From Phyllobacterium endophyticum (GTDB taxonomy: Bacteria > Pseudomonadota > Alphaproteobacteria > Rhizobiales > Rhizobiaceae), in the NCBI RefSeq assembly GCF_003010935.1, contig NZ_PGGN01000001.1, positions 496,001 through 560,000 on the forward strand: a stretch of 64,000 nt of DNA, written 5' to 3'. Position 1 is the stretch's first letter. Every line of letters starts with the position of its first letter. The translations under genes were made by a program, and so were the position numbers. Of this stretch, positions 19,092 through 27,097 are shown in pieces. The notes under the pieces are model-generated. The model was not told where the DNA came from. It worked only from the letters and a program-made list of their open reading frames with translations, and did not search any database.

Positions 19092-20117
19092 ATGCCGCGC
19101 AAACGCAATGCTCACAGAAGCCCTGACATGCCGACGCTGGCCGACGTTGCGCGGCTTGCCCGTGTGAGCGAGATTACGGCATCCCGTGTTGTCCGCGCCC
19201 AGGGGCCGATCGCGGAGGCGACACGTTTGCGCGTGTTGAGCGCAATTGCCGAACTCGGCTATATCCCGAACCGTGCCGCGGGAAGTCTCGCTTCCGCTGA
19301 ATCGACATTGATGAGCGTACTCTTGCCGTCCCTGTCCAATATCGTTTTCCCCGACGTCTTGCGCGGCATCCACACGGCGCTGACCGAAACCGCTTTCCAG
19401 CCCGTCATCGGCGTCACCGACTATGATCCCTTGGTCGAAGAGCGAATTCTCGTCTCTTTTCTCGCGTGGCAGCCGGCGGCGGTTATCCTTGCCGGGCTGC
19501 ACCACACTCCGACCGCACGCCGCCATCTGGAGCATGGCCGCTTCCGCGTCGCCGAGTTGATGGATATCGATGGCGAACCGGTAGACATTGCCGTTGGCAT
19601 GTCGCATCGGCAGGCTGGCTATGAAACCGGCAAACATCTCATCAAGCGGGGGTACCGCCGCTTCGGTTACGCCAGGCACAACATATCGACAGACGATCGA
19701 GCCAGTGCCCGCTATGAGGGTCTTTGCTTGGCGCTGAAGGAGGGCGGGCTGTCCCTGATTGCCGAGCATTGTTATCCCGGCGCCAGTTCAACCAAGGCAG
19801 GGCGCGAAGCCCTGCAAATACTCCTTGCAGCGACCCCCGGTCTCGACGTGGTCGTGTTTCCAAATGACGATATGGCGATGGGCGGCATTTTTCACTGCAT
19901 GCATGCGGGAATAGCCGTCAAGGAAAAGCTTGGTATATTCGGATTCAATGGTCTCGATATCGGCCAGGCAATGCCCATGCCACTGTCCACGATCCTCTCC
20001 AAGCGCTTTCTTATCGGCAAGACAGCAGCCGAAAAACTTCTGGAAAGTCGCGAGCGGCCCGCCGGAAAAACGATCATCGATACGGGCTTCGACATTATCG
20101 AGGGCGCGACGGCGTAG
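19092..20117 (+). CDS. LacI-family transcriptional regulator (GntR-like branch)
   Basis: A 341-residue repressor. The N-terminal helix-turn-helix with hinge helix runs from PTLADVARLARVSEITAS to about residue 70, followed by a periplasmic-binding-protein-like effector domain (SVLLPSLSN, FPNDDMAMGG, GFNGLDIG). The LARVSEITASRVVR helix pair resembles gluconate-type LacI regulators. The ATG at 19092 begins MPRKRNAH; an upstream open frame to 18996 runs through the operator and is not used. It is divergent from the nine-gene sugar-acid operon and most likely represses it until a sugar-acid intermediate binds. Confidence 0.92.
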   Translation: MPRKRNAHRSPDMPTLADVARLARVSEITASRVVRAQGPIAEATRLRVLSAIAELGYIPNRAAGSLASAESTLMSVLLPSLSNIVFPDVLRGIHTALTETAFQPVIGVTDYDPLVEERILVSFLAWQPAAVILAGLHHTPTARRHLEHGRFRVAELMDIDGEPVDIAVGMSHRQAGYETGKHLIKRGYRRFGYARHNISTDDRASARYEGLCLALKEGGLSLIAEHCYPGASSTKAGREALQILLAATPGLDVVVFPNDDMAMGGIFHCMHAGIAVKEKLGIFGFNGLDIGQAMPMPLSTILSKRFLIGKTAAEKLLESRERPAGKTIIDTGFDIIEGATA

Positions 20118-20147
20118 CTGAACGAACCGTTTTCGTTTGGGCGAAGA

Positions 20148-20198
20148 TTGACACAGGCGCATTTTCGTTTTCGTATATGCAATCGAAAAACGAAAATG
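20148..20198 (+). promoter_or_regulatory. glpR promoter with GlpR operator
   Basis: TTGACA at 20148-20153 is a good -35 box. The inverted repeat CATTTTCGTTTTCG (20160-20173) and CGAAAAACGAAAATG (20184-20198) covers the expected -10 region and leader. Such TTTCG-rich repeats are the usual targets of DeoR-family GlpR proteins, which implies autorepression. Confidence 0.65.
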
Positions 20199-20209
20199 AA
20201 GGCTCACGC

Positions 20210-20974
20210 ATGTTCCTAGCGCCCAGACATGCCGAAATTCTGGAAATGGCCAAGGAGCATGGTCGCGTTCTCGTGGACGATCTTGCCGTTCATTTCAATG
20301 TGACACCGCAAACCATCCGCAAGGACCTCAACGATCTATGCGACCAGCGCTTGCTCAACCGCATACACGGCGGCGCCCTCTTTCCCTCGGGCGTGCAAAA
20401 TCTGGAATATGAGGCGCGGCGGCTGATAGCGGCGGGTGAGAAGGAGGCGATCGGGCGCGCAGCGGCCAGCCTCATCCCAGACAATGCTTCACTCTTCGTC
20501 AATATTGGCACCACGACAGAAGCTGTCGGCCAAGCGCTTCTCGACCGCAAGGGTCTGATGATAATTACCAATAACATAAATGTTGCCAATAGGTTACGTA
20601 TATACCCCGACATTGAGGTAGTTATCGCCGGCGGCGTCGTTCGCGGTTCTGACGGCGGTATCGTCGGCGAGGCGGCCGTCGATTTCATCCGGCAGTTCAA
20701 GGTTGACTTCGCGGTGATCGGCACGTCCGCAATCGACAGCGACGGCGCGCTACTCGATTTCGATTTTCGCGAGGTCAAGGTGGCGCAGGCGATCATGGCT
20801 AATGCACGTCATGTCATCCTCGTCTCCGACTCGACCAAATTCGAACGCACGGCGCCAGTCCGTATCGGCCATCTGTCGCAGGTTCACACTTTCATCACCG
20901 ATCGCTGCGATAGCGAAGCGGTCCGGCAGATTTGCGCCGATGCGGATGTCAGGCTCATCGAAACGTCGGTTTAA
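20210..20974 (+). CDS. glpR: DeoR-family glycerol-3-phosphate regulon repressor
   Basis: A 254-residue DeoR regulator. The N-terminal winged helix (ILEMAKEHGRVLVDDLA, then VTPQTIRKDLNDL) is followed by the sugar-phosphate-sensing domain with NIGTTTEAVGQAL and GIVGEAAVDFIRQF. The ATG at 20210 is preferred because GAAGG lies seven bases upstream; the earlier in-frame ATG at 20177 falls inside the operator. It stands just ahead of glpD and the glycerol transporter, the arrangement of rhizobial glp loci, and should release DNA when glycerol-3-phosphate is present. Confidence 0.9.
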   Translation: MFLAPRHAEILEMAKEHGRVLVDDLAVHFNVTPQTIRKDLNDLCDQRLLNRIHGGALFPSGVQNLEYEARRLIAAGEKEAIGRAAASLIPDNASLFVNIGTTTEAVGQALLDRKGLMIITNNINVANRLRIYPDIEVVIAGGVVRGSDGGIVGEAAVDFIRQFKVDFAVIGTSAIDSDGALLDFDFREVKVAQAIMANARHVILVSDSTKFERTAPVRIGHLSQVHTFITDRCDSEAVRQICADADVRLIETSV

Positions 20975-21020
20975 CAACGGACTTGTGCAGCGTGACCATG
21001 CGCGTTATAGTTCCTTTTAG

Positions 21021-21068
21021 TTTCGTATCGCTTTCGCAACGCTTCCATATGTCTTTCGCATTTGCGAA
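21021..21068 (+). promoter_or_regulatory. Putative GlpR sites upstream of glpD
   Basis: TTTCG occurs at 21021, 21032 and 21054, spaced 11 and 22 bases apart and so on one face of the helix. The last forms the perfect inverted repeat TTCGCA-TT-TGCGAA (21055-21068). They lie 35-82 bases before the glpD start and match the TTTCG units in front of glpR. Confidence 0.6.
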
Positions 21069-21102
21069 GAGATGGTGCGCTGCGAAATAGGGAGTCTAGA
21101 GC

Positions 21103-22638
21103 TTGGCCAGTCCGGCAGACATGATCTACGACATTTTCGTCATTGGCGGCGGCATCAATGGATGCGGCATTGCCCGTGATGCGGTTGGTCGTGGTTATTC
21201 TGTTTTCCTTGCGGAAATGAACGATCTTGCAAGTGGCACATCCTCCGGCTCGACCAAGCTCATCCATGGCGGCCTGCGCTATCTCGAATATTACGAATTC
21301 CGGCTGGTGCGCGAATCGCTCATGGAGCGCGAAGTGCTTTGGGCAAGTGCTCCGCATATTATCTGGCCGCTGCGTTTCGTCCTGCCGCATCACGCGGGAT
21401 TGCGCCCCGCCTGGCTCCTGCGGCTGGGCCTTTTCCTCTACGATCACATCGGCGGGCGCAGGAAGCTTCCGCCAACCAGCACGCTCGACATGACCCGCGA
21501 CCCGGCTGCCAAACCGCTGAAATCGCTCTATACCAAGGCGTTCGAATATTCCGATTGCTGGGTCAACGATGCGCGGCTGGTCACGCTCAACGCCCGTGAT
21601 GCCGCGGACCGCGGCGCCGTGATCCGCACGCGTACCAAGGTCGTCAGCGCTCGCCGCGACGCGGATCACTGGACGCTGACGCTGCTGGACGGGCTGACGG
21701 GTGCAACGGAGCAAGTTCGCTCGCGGCTCCTCGTCAATGCGGCCGGGCCCTGGGTCGATGAAGTCTTGACTGGCGTCGTCGGCAGCAACAACGCGCATAA
21801 TGTTCGTCTCGTTCAGGGCAGCCACATCGTCGTCAAGAAGAAGTTCGACGACCCGCGCGCCTATTTCTTCCAGAACACTGACGGCCGCATCATTTTCGCT
21901 ATCCCCTACGAGCAGGATTTCACGCTCATCGGCACTACCGACCAGGACTATCACGGCGATCCGGCCGAGGTGAGGATCAGCGACGCGGAGATCGATTATC
22001 TCTGCGCCGCAGCCAGCGAATATTTTATCCAGCCGGTCAATCGCGAGCACGTTGTATGGACCTATTCCGGGGTACGTCCGCTCTATGATGATGGTGCTTC
22101 GAAGGCGCAGGAAGCGACGCGCGATTACGTCCTGAAGGCCGACGCCCCCGAGGGCCAGGCGCCCTTGCTCAATATTTTCGGCGGCAAGATCACGACGTTC
22201 AGGCGCCTGTCCGAACATATGCTTGAAAAGATCGAAGACCGGCTCGGCAAGCGCGGCAAGCCGTGGACGGCAACCGGAACGCTGCCCGGCGGCGACTTCG
22301 CGCCAGCCGGTTTCGACGATGAGTTGCGCAAATTGCAGGCCGATTATCCGTTTCTGGATGTGCGCCATGCGCATCGCCTGTTCCGGCTTTACGGCACGAA
22401 GGCGCGGGTACTGCTCGGCACAGCCACGTCGCTCGCCGATCTCGGCCGGCATTTCGGCTCTGACCTTTATGAGGCCGAGATACGCTATCAGATCGAACAC
22501 GAATGGGCGCTGACGGCTCAGGATGTCCTGTGGCGCCGCACCAAAAAGGGCCTGCATCTGAGCGCGGATGAAGCGGCTGTGCTCGACGGGTTCATGAAAA
22601 ATGCGATCGACAGAAGGCGTCAGATCGCGGCGGAATAG
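21103..22638 (+). CDS. glpD: Aerobic glycerol-3-phosphate dehydrogenase
   Basis: FAD enzyme of the inner membrane surface that oxidises sn-glycerol-3-phosphate to dihydroxyacetone phosphate and feeds electrons to quinone. The FAD-binding GGGINGCGIARDA motif is near residues 14-26, followed by the family signatures SSGSTKLIHGGLRYLEYYEFRLV and, further on, the glycerol-phosphate pocket elements. At 511 residues it has family length. The start is a TTG at 21103, chosen because GGAG sits eight bases upstream; the next ATG (21121) has no such site. It lies directly before the glycerol importer genes, so uptake and oxidation are co-expressed. A glycerol kinase gene is not in this window. Confidence 0.96.
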   Translation: MASPADMIYDIFVIGGGINGCGIARDAVGRGYSVFLAEMNDLASGTSSGSTKLIHGGLRYLEYYEFRLVRESLMEREVLWASAPHIIWPLRFVLPHHAGLRPAWLLRLGLFLYDHIGGRRKLPPTSTLDMTRDPAAKPLKSLYTKAFEYSDCWVNDARLVTLNARDAADRGAVIRTRTKVVSARRDADHWTLTLLDGLTGATEQVRSRLLVNAAGPWVDEVLTGVVGSNNAHNVRLVQGSHIVVKKKFDDPRAYFFQNTDGRIIFAIPYEQDFTLIGTTDQDYHGDPAEVRISDAEIDYLCAAASEYFIQPVNREHVVWTYSGVRPLYDDGASKAQEATRDYVLKADAPEGQAPLLNIFGGKITTFRRLSEHMLEKIEDRLGKRGKPWTATGTLPGGDFAPAGFDDELRKLQADYPFLDVRHAHRLFRLYGTKARVLLGTATSLADLGRHFGSDLYEAEIRYQIEHEWALTAQDVLWRRTKKGLHLSADEAAVLDGFMKNAIDRRRQIAAE

Positions 22639-22691
22639 AGTATATTGCGCGGCGTGGACCGGGGTCTGCGCCGTCTCTGGGAGGAGCTGGA

Positions 22692-23774
22692 ATGCTGGAA
22701 CTGAGAAATGTATCCAAGGTGGTGGGTGGCAAGCCCCATCTCAGCGATATATCGCTGGCTTTGGAACATGCCACGCTCAATGTCCTTCTCGGGCCGACCC
22801 TGTCCGGCAAGACCAGCCTCATGCGCATCATGGCCGGCCTCGATGTTCCGACCTCCGGCTCGGTGTGGTTCGACGGCAAGGACGTGACCGGCGTGCCGGT
22901 GCAGAAGCGCTCGGTCGCCATGGTCTACCAGCAGTTCATCAACTATCCGGCATTCACCGTCTATGAGAATATTGCCTCGCCCATGCGCGTTGCCGGTGCC
23001 GACGCGGCCACGATCGATCGCGAAGTGCGCAAGGCCGCCGAAATCCTCAAGCTCACGCCATTCCTCGATCGTACGCCGCTCAGCCTTTCCGGTGGCCAGC
23101 AGCAGCGCACGGCGCTGGCCCGCGCCATCGTCAAGAATGCCAAGCTGGTTCTGCTCGACGAGCCGCTGGCCAATCTCGATTACAAGCTGCGCGAGGAGCT
23201 TCGTCAGGAACTGCCAAGGATATTCGCCGAATCCGGCACGATCTTCGTCTATGCCACGACCGAGCCGCATGAGGCGCTGCTGCTTGGCGGCAATACAGCC
23301 ACGTTGTCCGAAGGCCGGATCACCCAGTTTGGCCCGACCATCGAGGTCTTCCGCAAACCGGACGATCTCATCACCGCACAAACCTTCGCCGACCCGCCGC
23401 TCAATACAATCGCGCTGGCAAAGTTCGGCAAGGCGTTCCAGCTGGAAGGCGGCGTCGCGCTGCCGGTCCCGGCACATCTGGCCGAGTTCGCCGACGGTAC
23501 CTATACGGTCGGCTTCCAGCCCCATCATGTGAACACGAGCCGAAAAGGCCCGGACGAGATCGGCCTCAGGGCAACGGTCACGGCCACCGAAATCACCGGT
23601 TCGGAAAGCTTCGTCCATCTCTCCTTCGCCGATGCGCGCTGGACGATGCTGGCCCATGGCATTCACATCTATTCGCCCGACGAGGAGATCGAGATCTTCA
23701 TCGACCCGCGCGATCTGATGATTTTCGACGCGAGCGGCAATTCCGTCAGCCGCCGCCAGAAACTGGCGGCATAG
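22692..23774 (+). CDS. glpS: Glycerol ABC transporter ATP-binding protein GlpS
   Basis: One of two different ATPases of the rhizobial glycerol importer, 360 residues. It has Walker A GPTLSGKTS at 34-42, an intact signature LSGGQQQRTALARA and Walker B LVLLDEPLANLDYK. The H-loop, normally YVTHDQ, reads YATTEPHEA with Thr190 where the catalytic-switch histidine should be, so its own ATP site is probably inactive. A TOBE-like C-terminal domain follows. GGAGGAG precedes the ATG. The next gene starts nine bases after its stop codon. Named by order and family from Rhizobium leguminosarum glpSTPQV. Confidence 0.92.
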   Translation: MLELRNVSKVVGGKPHLSDISLALEHATLNVLLGPTLSGKTSLMRIMAGLDVPTSGSVWFDGKDVTGVPVQKRSVAMVYQQFINYPAFTVYENIASPMRVAGADAATIDREVRKAAEILKLTPFLDRTPLSLSGGQQQRTALARAIVKNAKLVLLDEPLANLDYKLREELRQELPRIFAESGTIFVYATTEPHEALLLGGNTATLSEGRITQFGPTIEVFRKPDDLITAQTFADPPLNTIALAKFGKAFQLEGGVALPVPAHLAEFADGTYTVGFQPHHVNTSRKGPDEIGLRATVTATEITGSESFVHLSFADARWTMLAHGIHIYSPDEEIEIFIDPRDLMIFDASGNSVSRRQKLAA

Positions 23775-23782
23775 GGGGGACC

Positions 23783-24850
23783 ATGGCACGCATCGATCTC
23801 AACCATATCCGCCACGCGTACGGTTCAAATCCCAGGTCGGACAAGGACTATGCGCTCAAGGAGGTTCATCACAGCTGGGAAGATGGCGGTGCCTATGCTC
23901 TGCTCGGCCCCTCCGGCTGCGGCAAGACCACGCTTCTGAACATCATCTCCGGGCTGATCCATCCCTCGCACGGACAATTGCTGTTCGACGGCGTCGACGT
24001 GACAAATCTCTCCACGCAGGAACGCAATATCGCACAGGTGTTTCAGTTCCCGGTCATTTACGACACCATGACGGTCTATGACAATCTTGCCTTCCCTTTA
24101 CGCAACCGCGGCGTTCCGCAAGCGGAAATAGATCGCAAGGTGCGCGAGACGCTCGAGATGATCGATCTGGCCAGTTGGGCCGACAAGAAGGCGCGCGGGC
24201 TCACGGCGGACCAGAAGCAGAAGATTTCGCTCGGCCGCGGCCTTGTCCGTTCCGATGTCAACGCCATCCTTTTCGACGAGCCTTTGACCGTCATCGACCC
24301 GCACATGAAATGGGTGCTGCGATCGCAGTTGAAACAGTTGCACCAGCGTTTCGGCTATACGATGGTCTATGTCACGCACGACCAGACCGAAGCGCTGACC
24401 TTCGCCCAGAAAGTGGTCGTCATGTATGACGGCGAGATCGTGCAGATCGGGACGCCGGAAGAACTCTTCGAGCGCCCGAAGCATACATTCGTCGGATATT
24501 TCATCGGTTCACCCGGAATGAACGTCATGCCGGTGAAGCTTTCCGGCGGCATGGCGCAGATCGGCAGTCATCAGATACAGCTGCCTTCGCCAGTGATGCC
24601 CGCCAACGCGAAGGTAATTGAACTTGGTATCCGTCCTGAATATGTGCGTCTTGGGCGCACGGGGATGCCGGTAAAGATTGCCAAGGTCGAGGATATCGGC
24701 CGGCACAAGATCGTCCGGACCAAACTCGAAAACCAGGACATAGCGATCATCGTCGAGGAGGGCGGGGATATCCCGGCCGAACCGCACGTCGCCTTCGACC
24801 CGAAGGGCATCAACATCTATGCCGATAGCTGGCGCGTGGGAGGGCAGTAG
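23783..24850 (+). CDS. glpT: Glycerol ABC transporter ATP-binding protein GlpT
   Basis: Partner ATPase of GlpS, 355 residues. It has Walker A GPSGCGKTT, Walker B AILFDEPLTVIDPH and a normal H-loop YVTHDQTEAL. The signature motif, usually LSGGQ, is LTADQKQK at 140-147. GlpT therefore supplies a complete Walker/H-loop half but a degraded signature, the mirror image of GlpS. A heterodimer would have one working and one degenerate ATP site. The C-terminal regulatory domain is present. This GlpT is not the glycerol-3-phosphate antiporter of enterobacteria that shares the name. Confidence 0.92.
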   Translation: MARIDLNHIRHAYGSNPRSDKDYALKEVHHSWEDGGAYALLGPSGCGKTTLLNIISGLIHPSHGQLLFDGVDVTNLSTQERNIAQVFQFPVIYDTMTVYDNLAFPLRNRGVPQAEIDRKVRETLEMIDLASWADKKARGLTADQKQKISLGRGLVRSDVNAILFDEPLTVIDPHMKWVLRSQLKQLHQRFGYTMVYVTHDQTEALTFAQKVVVMYDGEIVQIGTPEELFERPKHTFVGYFIGSPGMNVMPVKLSGGMAQIGSHQIQLPSPVMPANAKVIELGIRPEYVRLGRTGMPVKIAKVEDIGRHKIVRTKLENQDIAIIVEEGGDIPAEPHVAFDPKGINIYADSWRVGGQ

Positions 24851-24852
24851 CC

Positions 24853-25719
24853 ATGGAAAAGACCTGGAACAACAAAGCCTGGTTCATGGTCCTGCCGGTC
24901 CTGCTGCTCGTCGCATTCTCGGCCGTCATACCGCTGATGACGGTGGTGAATTACTCGGTGCAGGACACTTTCGGCAACAACCAGTTCTTCTGGGCAGGAA
25001 CAGAATGGTTTGAAGAAGTCCTCCACTCCGAACGCTTCCATGCGTCGCTCGGGCGCAATCTCGTCTTCTCGTTCATCATACTTGCCATAGAGGTTCCGCT
25101 TGGCATCATCATTGCGCTCAACATGCCCCGCAAGGGCTGGGGCGTTCCGGTCTGCCTCGTCCTCATGGCATTGCCCTTGCTCATTCCGTGGAATGTCGTG
25201 GGTACCATCTGGCAGGTGTTTGGACGCGTCGATATCGGGCTGCTCGGACGCACGCTCGCCAATCTCGGCATCAACTATAATTATGTGCAGAACCCGATGC
25301 ATGCCTGGTTCACCGTCATCATCATGGATGTCTGGCACTGGACGAGCCTCGTCGTTCTCCTCTGCTACGCTGGTCTCGTTTCGATACCTGATGCCTTCTA
25401 CCAGGCAGCCAAGATTGATGGTGCGTCGCGCTGGGCGGTTTTCCGCTACATCCAGCTGCCAAAGATGAACCGTGTGCTGCTGATCGCCGTTTTGCTGCGC
25501 TTCATGGACTCATTCATGATCTATACGGAGCCGTTCGTGGTTACGGGCGGTGGCCCCGGCAACTCGACGACGTTCCTGTCGATCGACCTCGTCAAGGTGG
25601 CGGTCGGCCAGTTCGACCTTGGTCCGGCAGCGGCCATGTCCATCATCTACTTCCTGATCATCCTCTTGCTGTCATGGGTCTTCTATACTGTCATGACCAA
25701 TTACGATGCGGAGCGCTGA
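24853..25719 (+). CDS. glpP: Glycerol ABC transporter permease GlpP
   Basis: Inner-membrane permease of 288 residues with six hydrophobic segments, beginning with WFMVLPVLLLVAFSAVIPL. The EAA loop YQAAKIDGASRWAVF leads into YIQLPKMNRV. It starts two bases after glpT and is followed by glpQ after one base. MalF-type subunit of the glycerol importer by position and size. Confidence 0.92.
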   Translation: MEKTWNNKAWFMVLPVLLLVAFSAVIPLMTVVNYSVQDTFGNNQFFWAGTEWFEEVLHSERFHASLGRNLVFSFIILAIEVPLGIIIALNMPRKGWGVPVCLVLMALPLLIPWNVVGTIWQVFGRVDIGLLGRTLANLGINYNYVQNPMHAWFTVIIMDVWHWTSLVVLLCYAGLVSIPDAFYQAAKIDGASRWAVFRYIQLPKMNRVLLIAVLLRFMDSFMIYTEPFVVTGGGPGNSTTFLSIDLVKVAVGQFDLGPAAAMSIIYFLIILLLSWVFYTVMTNYDAER

Positions 25720-25720
25720 A

Positions 25721-26626
25721 ATGTCGGTGCAACAAGACACACTTGCACGCACAAGCGGACGTCCGGAAGCCGAGCAGCACCGGATCGACAAGGCGCTTGC
25801 CCGCAAGATGCGCAAGCGCGGCGACGAATCCAAATTCTGGTGGCTGATCCCGACCGTCTATATCATCTTCCTGATGCTGCCGATCTACTGGCTCATCAAC
25901 ATGAGCTTCAAGACCAATCAGGAAATCCTCGGCGCCTTCTCCCTATGGCCGCAGAACCCGACCTTGCAAAATTACGCGGTGATTTTCACCGATCCGTCCT
26001 GGTACAAGGGCTATATAAACTCCATCATATATGTGGTGATGAATACGGTAATCTCGGTGCTGGTCGCCTTACCTGCCGCCTATGCCTTCTCACGTTACCG
26101 CTTCCTCGGCGACAAGCATTTGTTCTTTTGGCTGCTGACCAATCGCATGGCGCCGCCCGCGGTGTTTGCGTTGCCTTTCTTCCAGCTTTATTCGGCGTTC
26201 GGCCTGATCGACACCCACATTGCCGTGGCGCTCGCGCACTGCCTGTTCAACGTCCCGCTGGCCGTGTGGATTCTCGAAGGCTTCATGTCGGGAGTTCCGA
26301 AAGAAATCGATGAAACCGCCTATATCGACGGCTACTCCTTCCCGCGTTTCTTCGTGAAGATATTCGTACCGCTCATCGCCAGCGGCATCGGCGTTGCTGC
26401 CTTCTTCTGCTTCATGTTCTCATGGGTGGAATTGCTGATCGCCCGCACCCTGACGACCACCGCGGCAAAGCCGATCGCCGCCATCATGACCCGCACGGTC
26501 TCGGCTTCGGGCATGGATTGGGGCGTTCTTGCCGCTGCCGGGGTACTGACCATCATTCCTGGCGCAATAGTGATCTATTTCGTCCGCAACTACATCGCCA
26601 AGGGCTTCGCCCTGGGGAGGGTATAA
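25721..26626 (+). CDS. glpQ: Glycerol ABC transporter permease GlpQ
   Basis: MalG-type permease of 301 residues. A cytoplasmic charged N-terminus of about 40 residues is followed by six membrane segments and the EAA loop DETAYIDGYSFPRFF. The ATG at 25721 is chosen over one at 25706 because GGAG at 25710-25713 spaces well to it and it avoids overlap with glpP. The stop codon shares one base with the start of the DUF2160 gene (TAATG). Not related to the GlpQ phosphodiesterase of other bacteria. Confidence 0.92.
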   Translation: MSVQQDTLARTSGRPEAEQHRIDKALARKMRKRGDESKFWWLIPTVYIIFLMLPIYWLINMSFKTNQEILGAFSLWPQNPTLQNYAVIFTDPSWYKGYINSIIYVVMNTVISVLVALPAAYAFSRYRFLGDKHLFFWLLTNRMAPPAVFALPFFQLYSAFGLIDTHIAVALAHCLFNVPLAVWILEGFMSGVPKEIDETAYIDGYSFPRFFVKIFVPLIASGIGVAAFFCFMFSWVELLIARTLTTTAAKPIAAIMTRTVSASGMDWGVLAAAGVLTIIPGAIVIYFVRNYIAKGFALGRV

Positions 26627-27033
26627 TGGAAACGACAAGGCGTTGGCCACTGGTGCTGGCGGCAGTCGTCGCCGCTTTCGCAATCATGATCGGGCTGCTT
26701 GTGGGAGCCATCCCGCTCAAGGATGGTGCGCGGGACTGGTTTGCGCCGCTGGTCAAAGGCGGCTGGATGGCCTGGACCTTCCCGACCGCTCTGTTTTTCT
26801 TGACGATTTTCTTTCTGATGTCGCTTATGGCCGTCTGGGAATATGCATCTCCAGGCGGCAATCCGCGCGTCGGCATTCTGCGCTTTGAGACGACCCGTGG
26901 CGACCGCCTGTTCGTGTCGCTGCTCGGCAGCGCATTCATTCACCTCGCCTGGCTCGGACTGATCGGTCCAAACCTCTGGTGGGCTCTGGCTCTCTCTGTG
27001 GTCTACGCAATCGGCGTATTCCGCTTTGTCTAG
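26626..27033 (+). CDS. DUF2160 small membrane protein of the glycerol transporter operon
   Basis: A 135-residue protein with three or four hydrophobic segments (about 8-26, 47-68 and 100-132) and a short soluble loop between. It is translationally coupled to glpQ (TAATG) and followed by the binding-protein gene. This position is kept in rhizobial glycerol loci. It could be an accessory subunit that helps assemble or tune the transporter; no biochemical role is known to me. The family name is given by sequence resemblance. Confidence 0.8.
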   Translation: METTRRWPLVLAAVVAAFAIMIGLLVGAIPLKDGARDWFAPLVKGGWMAWTFPTALFFLTIFFLMSLMAVWEYASPGGNPRVGILRFETTRGDRLFVSLLGSAFIHLAWLGLIGPNLWWALALSVVYAIGVFRFV

Positions 27034-27041
27034 AAACAATA

Positions 27042-27061
27042 TGCCCGGCACCCGCCGGGCA
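27042..27061 (+). promoter_or_regulatory. Stem-loop in the glpV leader
   Basis: TGCCCGGC-ACCC-GCCGGGCA is a perfect 8-pair stem with a 4-base loop and no T-run. It lies between the DUF2160 and glpV coding regions. Such structures often protect the abundant binding-protein segment of the mRNA. Confidence 0.55.
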
Positions 27062-27097
27062 ATTGACGATGCAATCGCAACTCTGGGAGGACTACAT

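Noticed and set aside
20971-22557. 528-codon minus-strand frame opposite glpD
   Set aside because: Shadow of glpD, whose motifs are complete; the antisense protein is Arg/His-rich without domains.
22620-23789. 389-codon minus-strand frame opposite glpS
   Set aside because: Shadow of the ATPase gene; its apparent protein character comes from the complementary codon bias.
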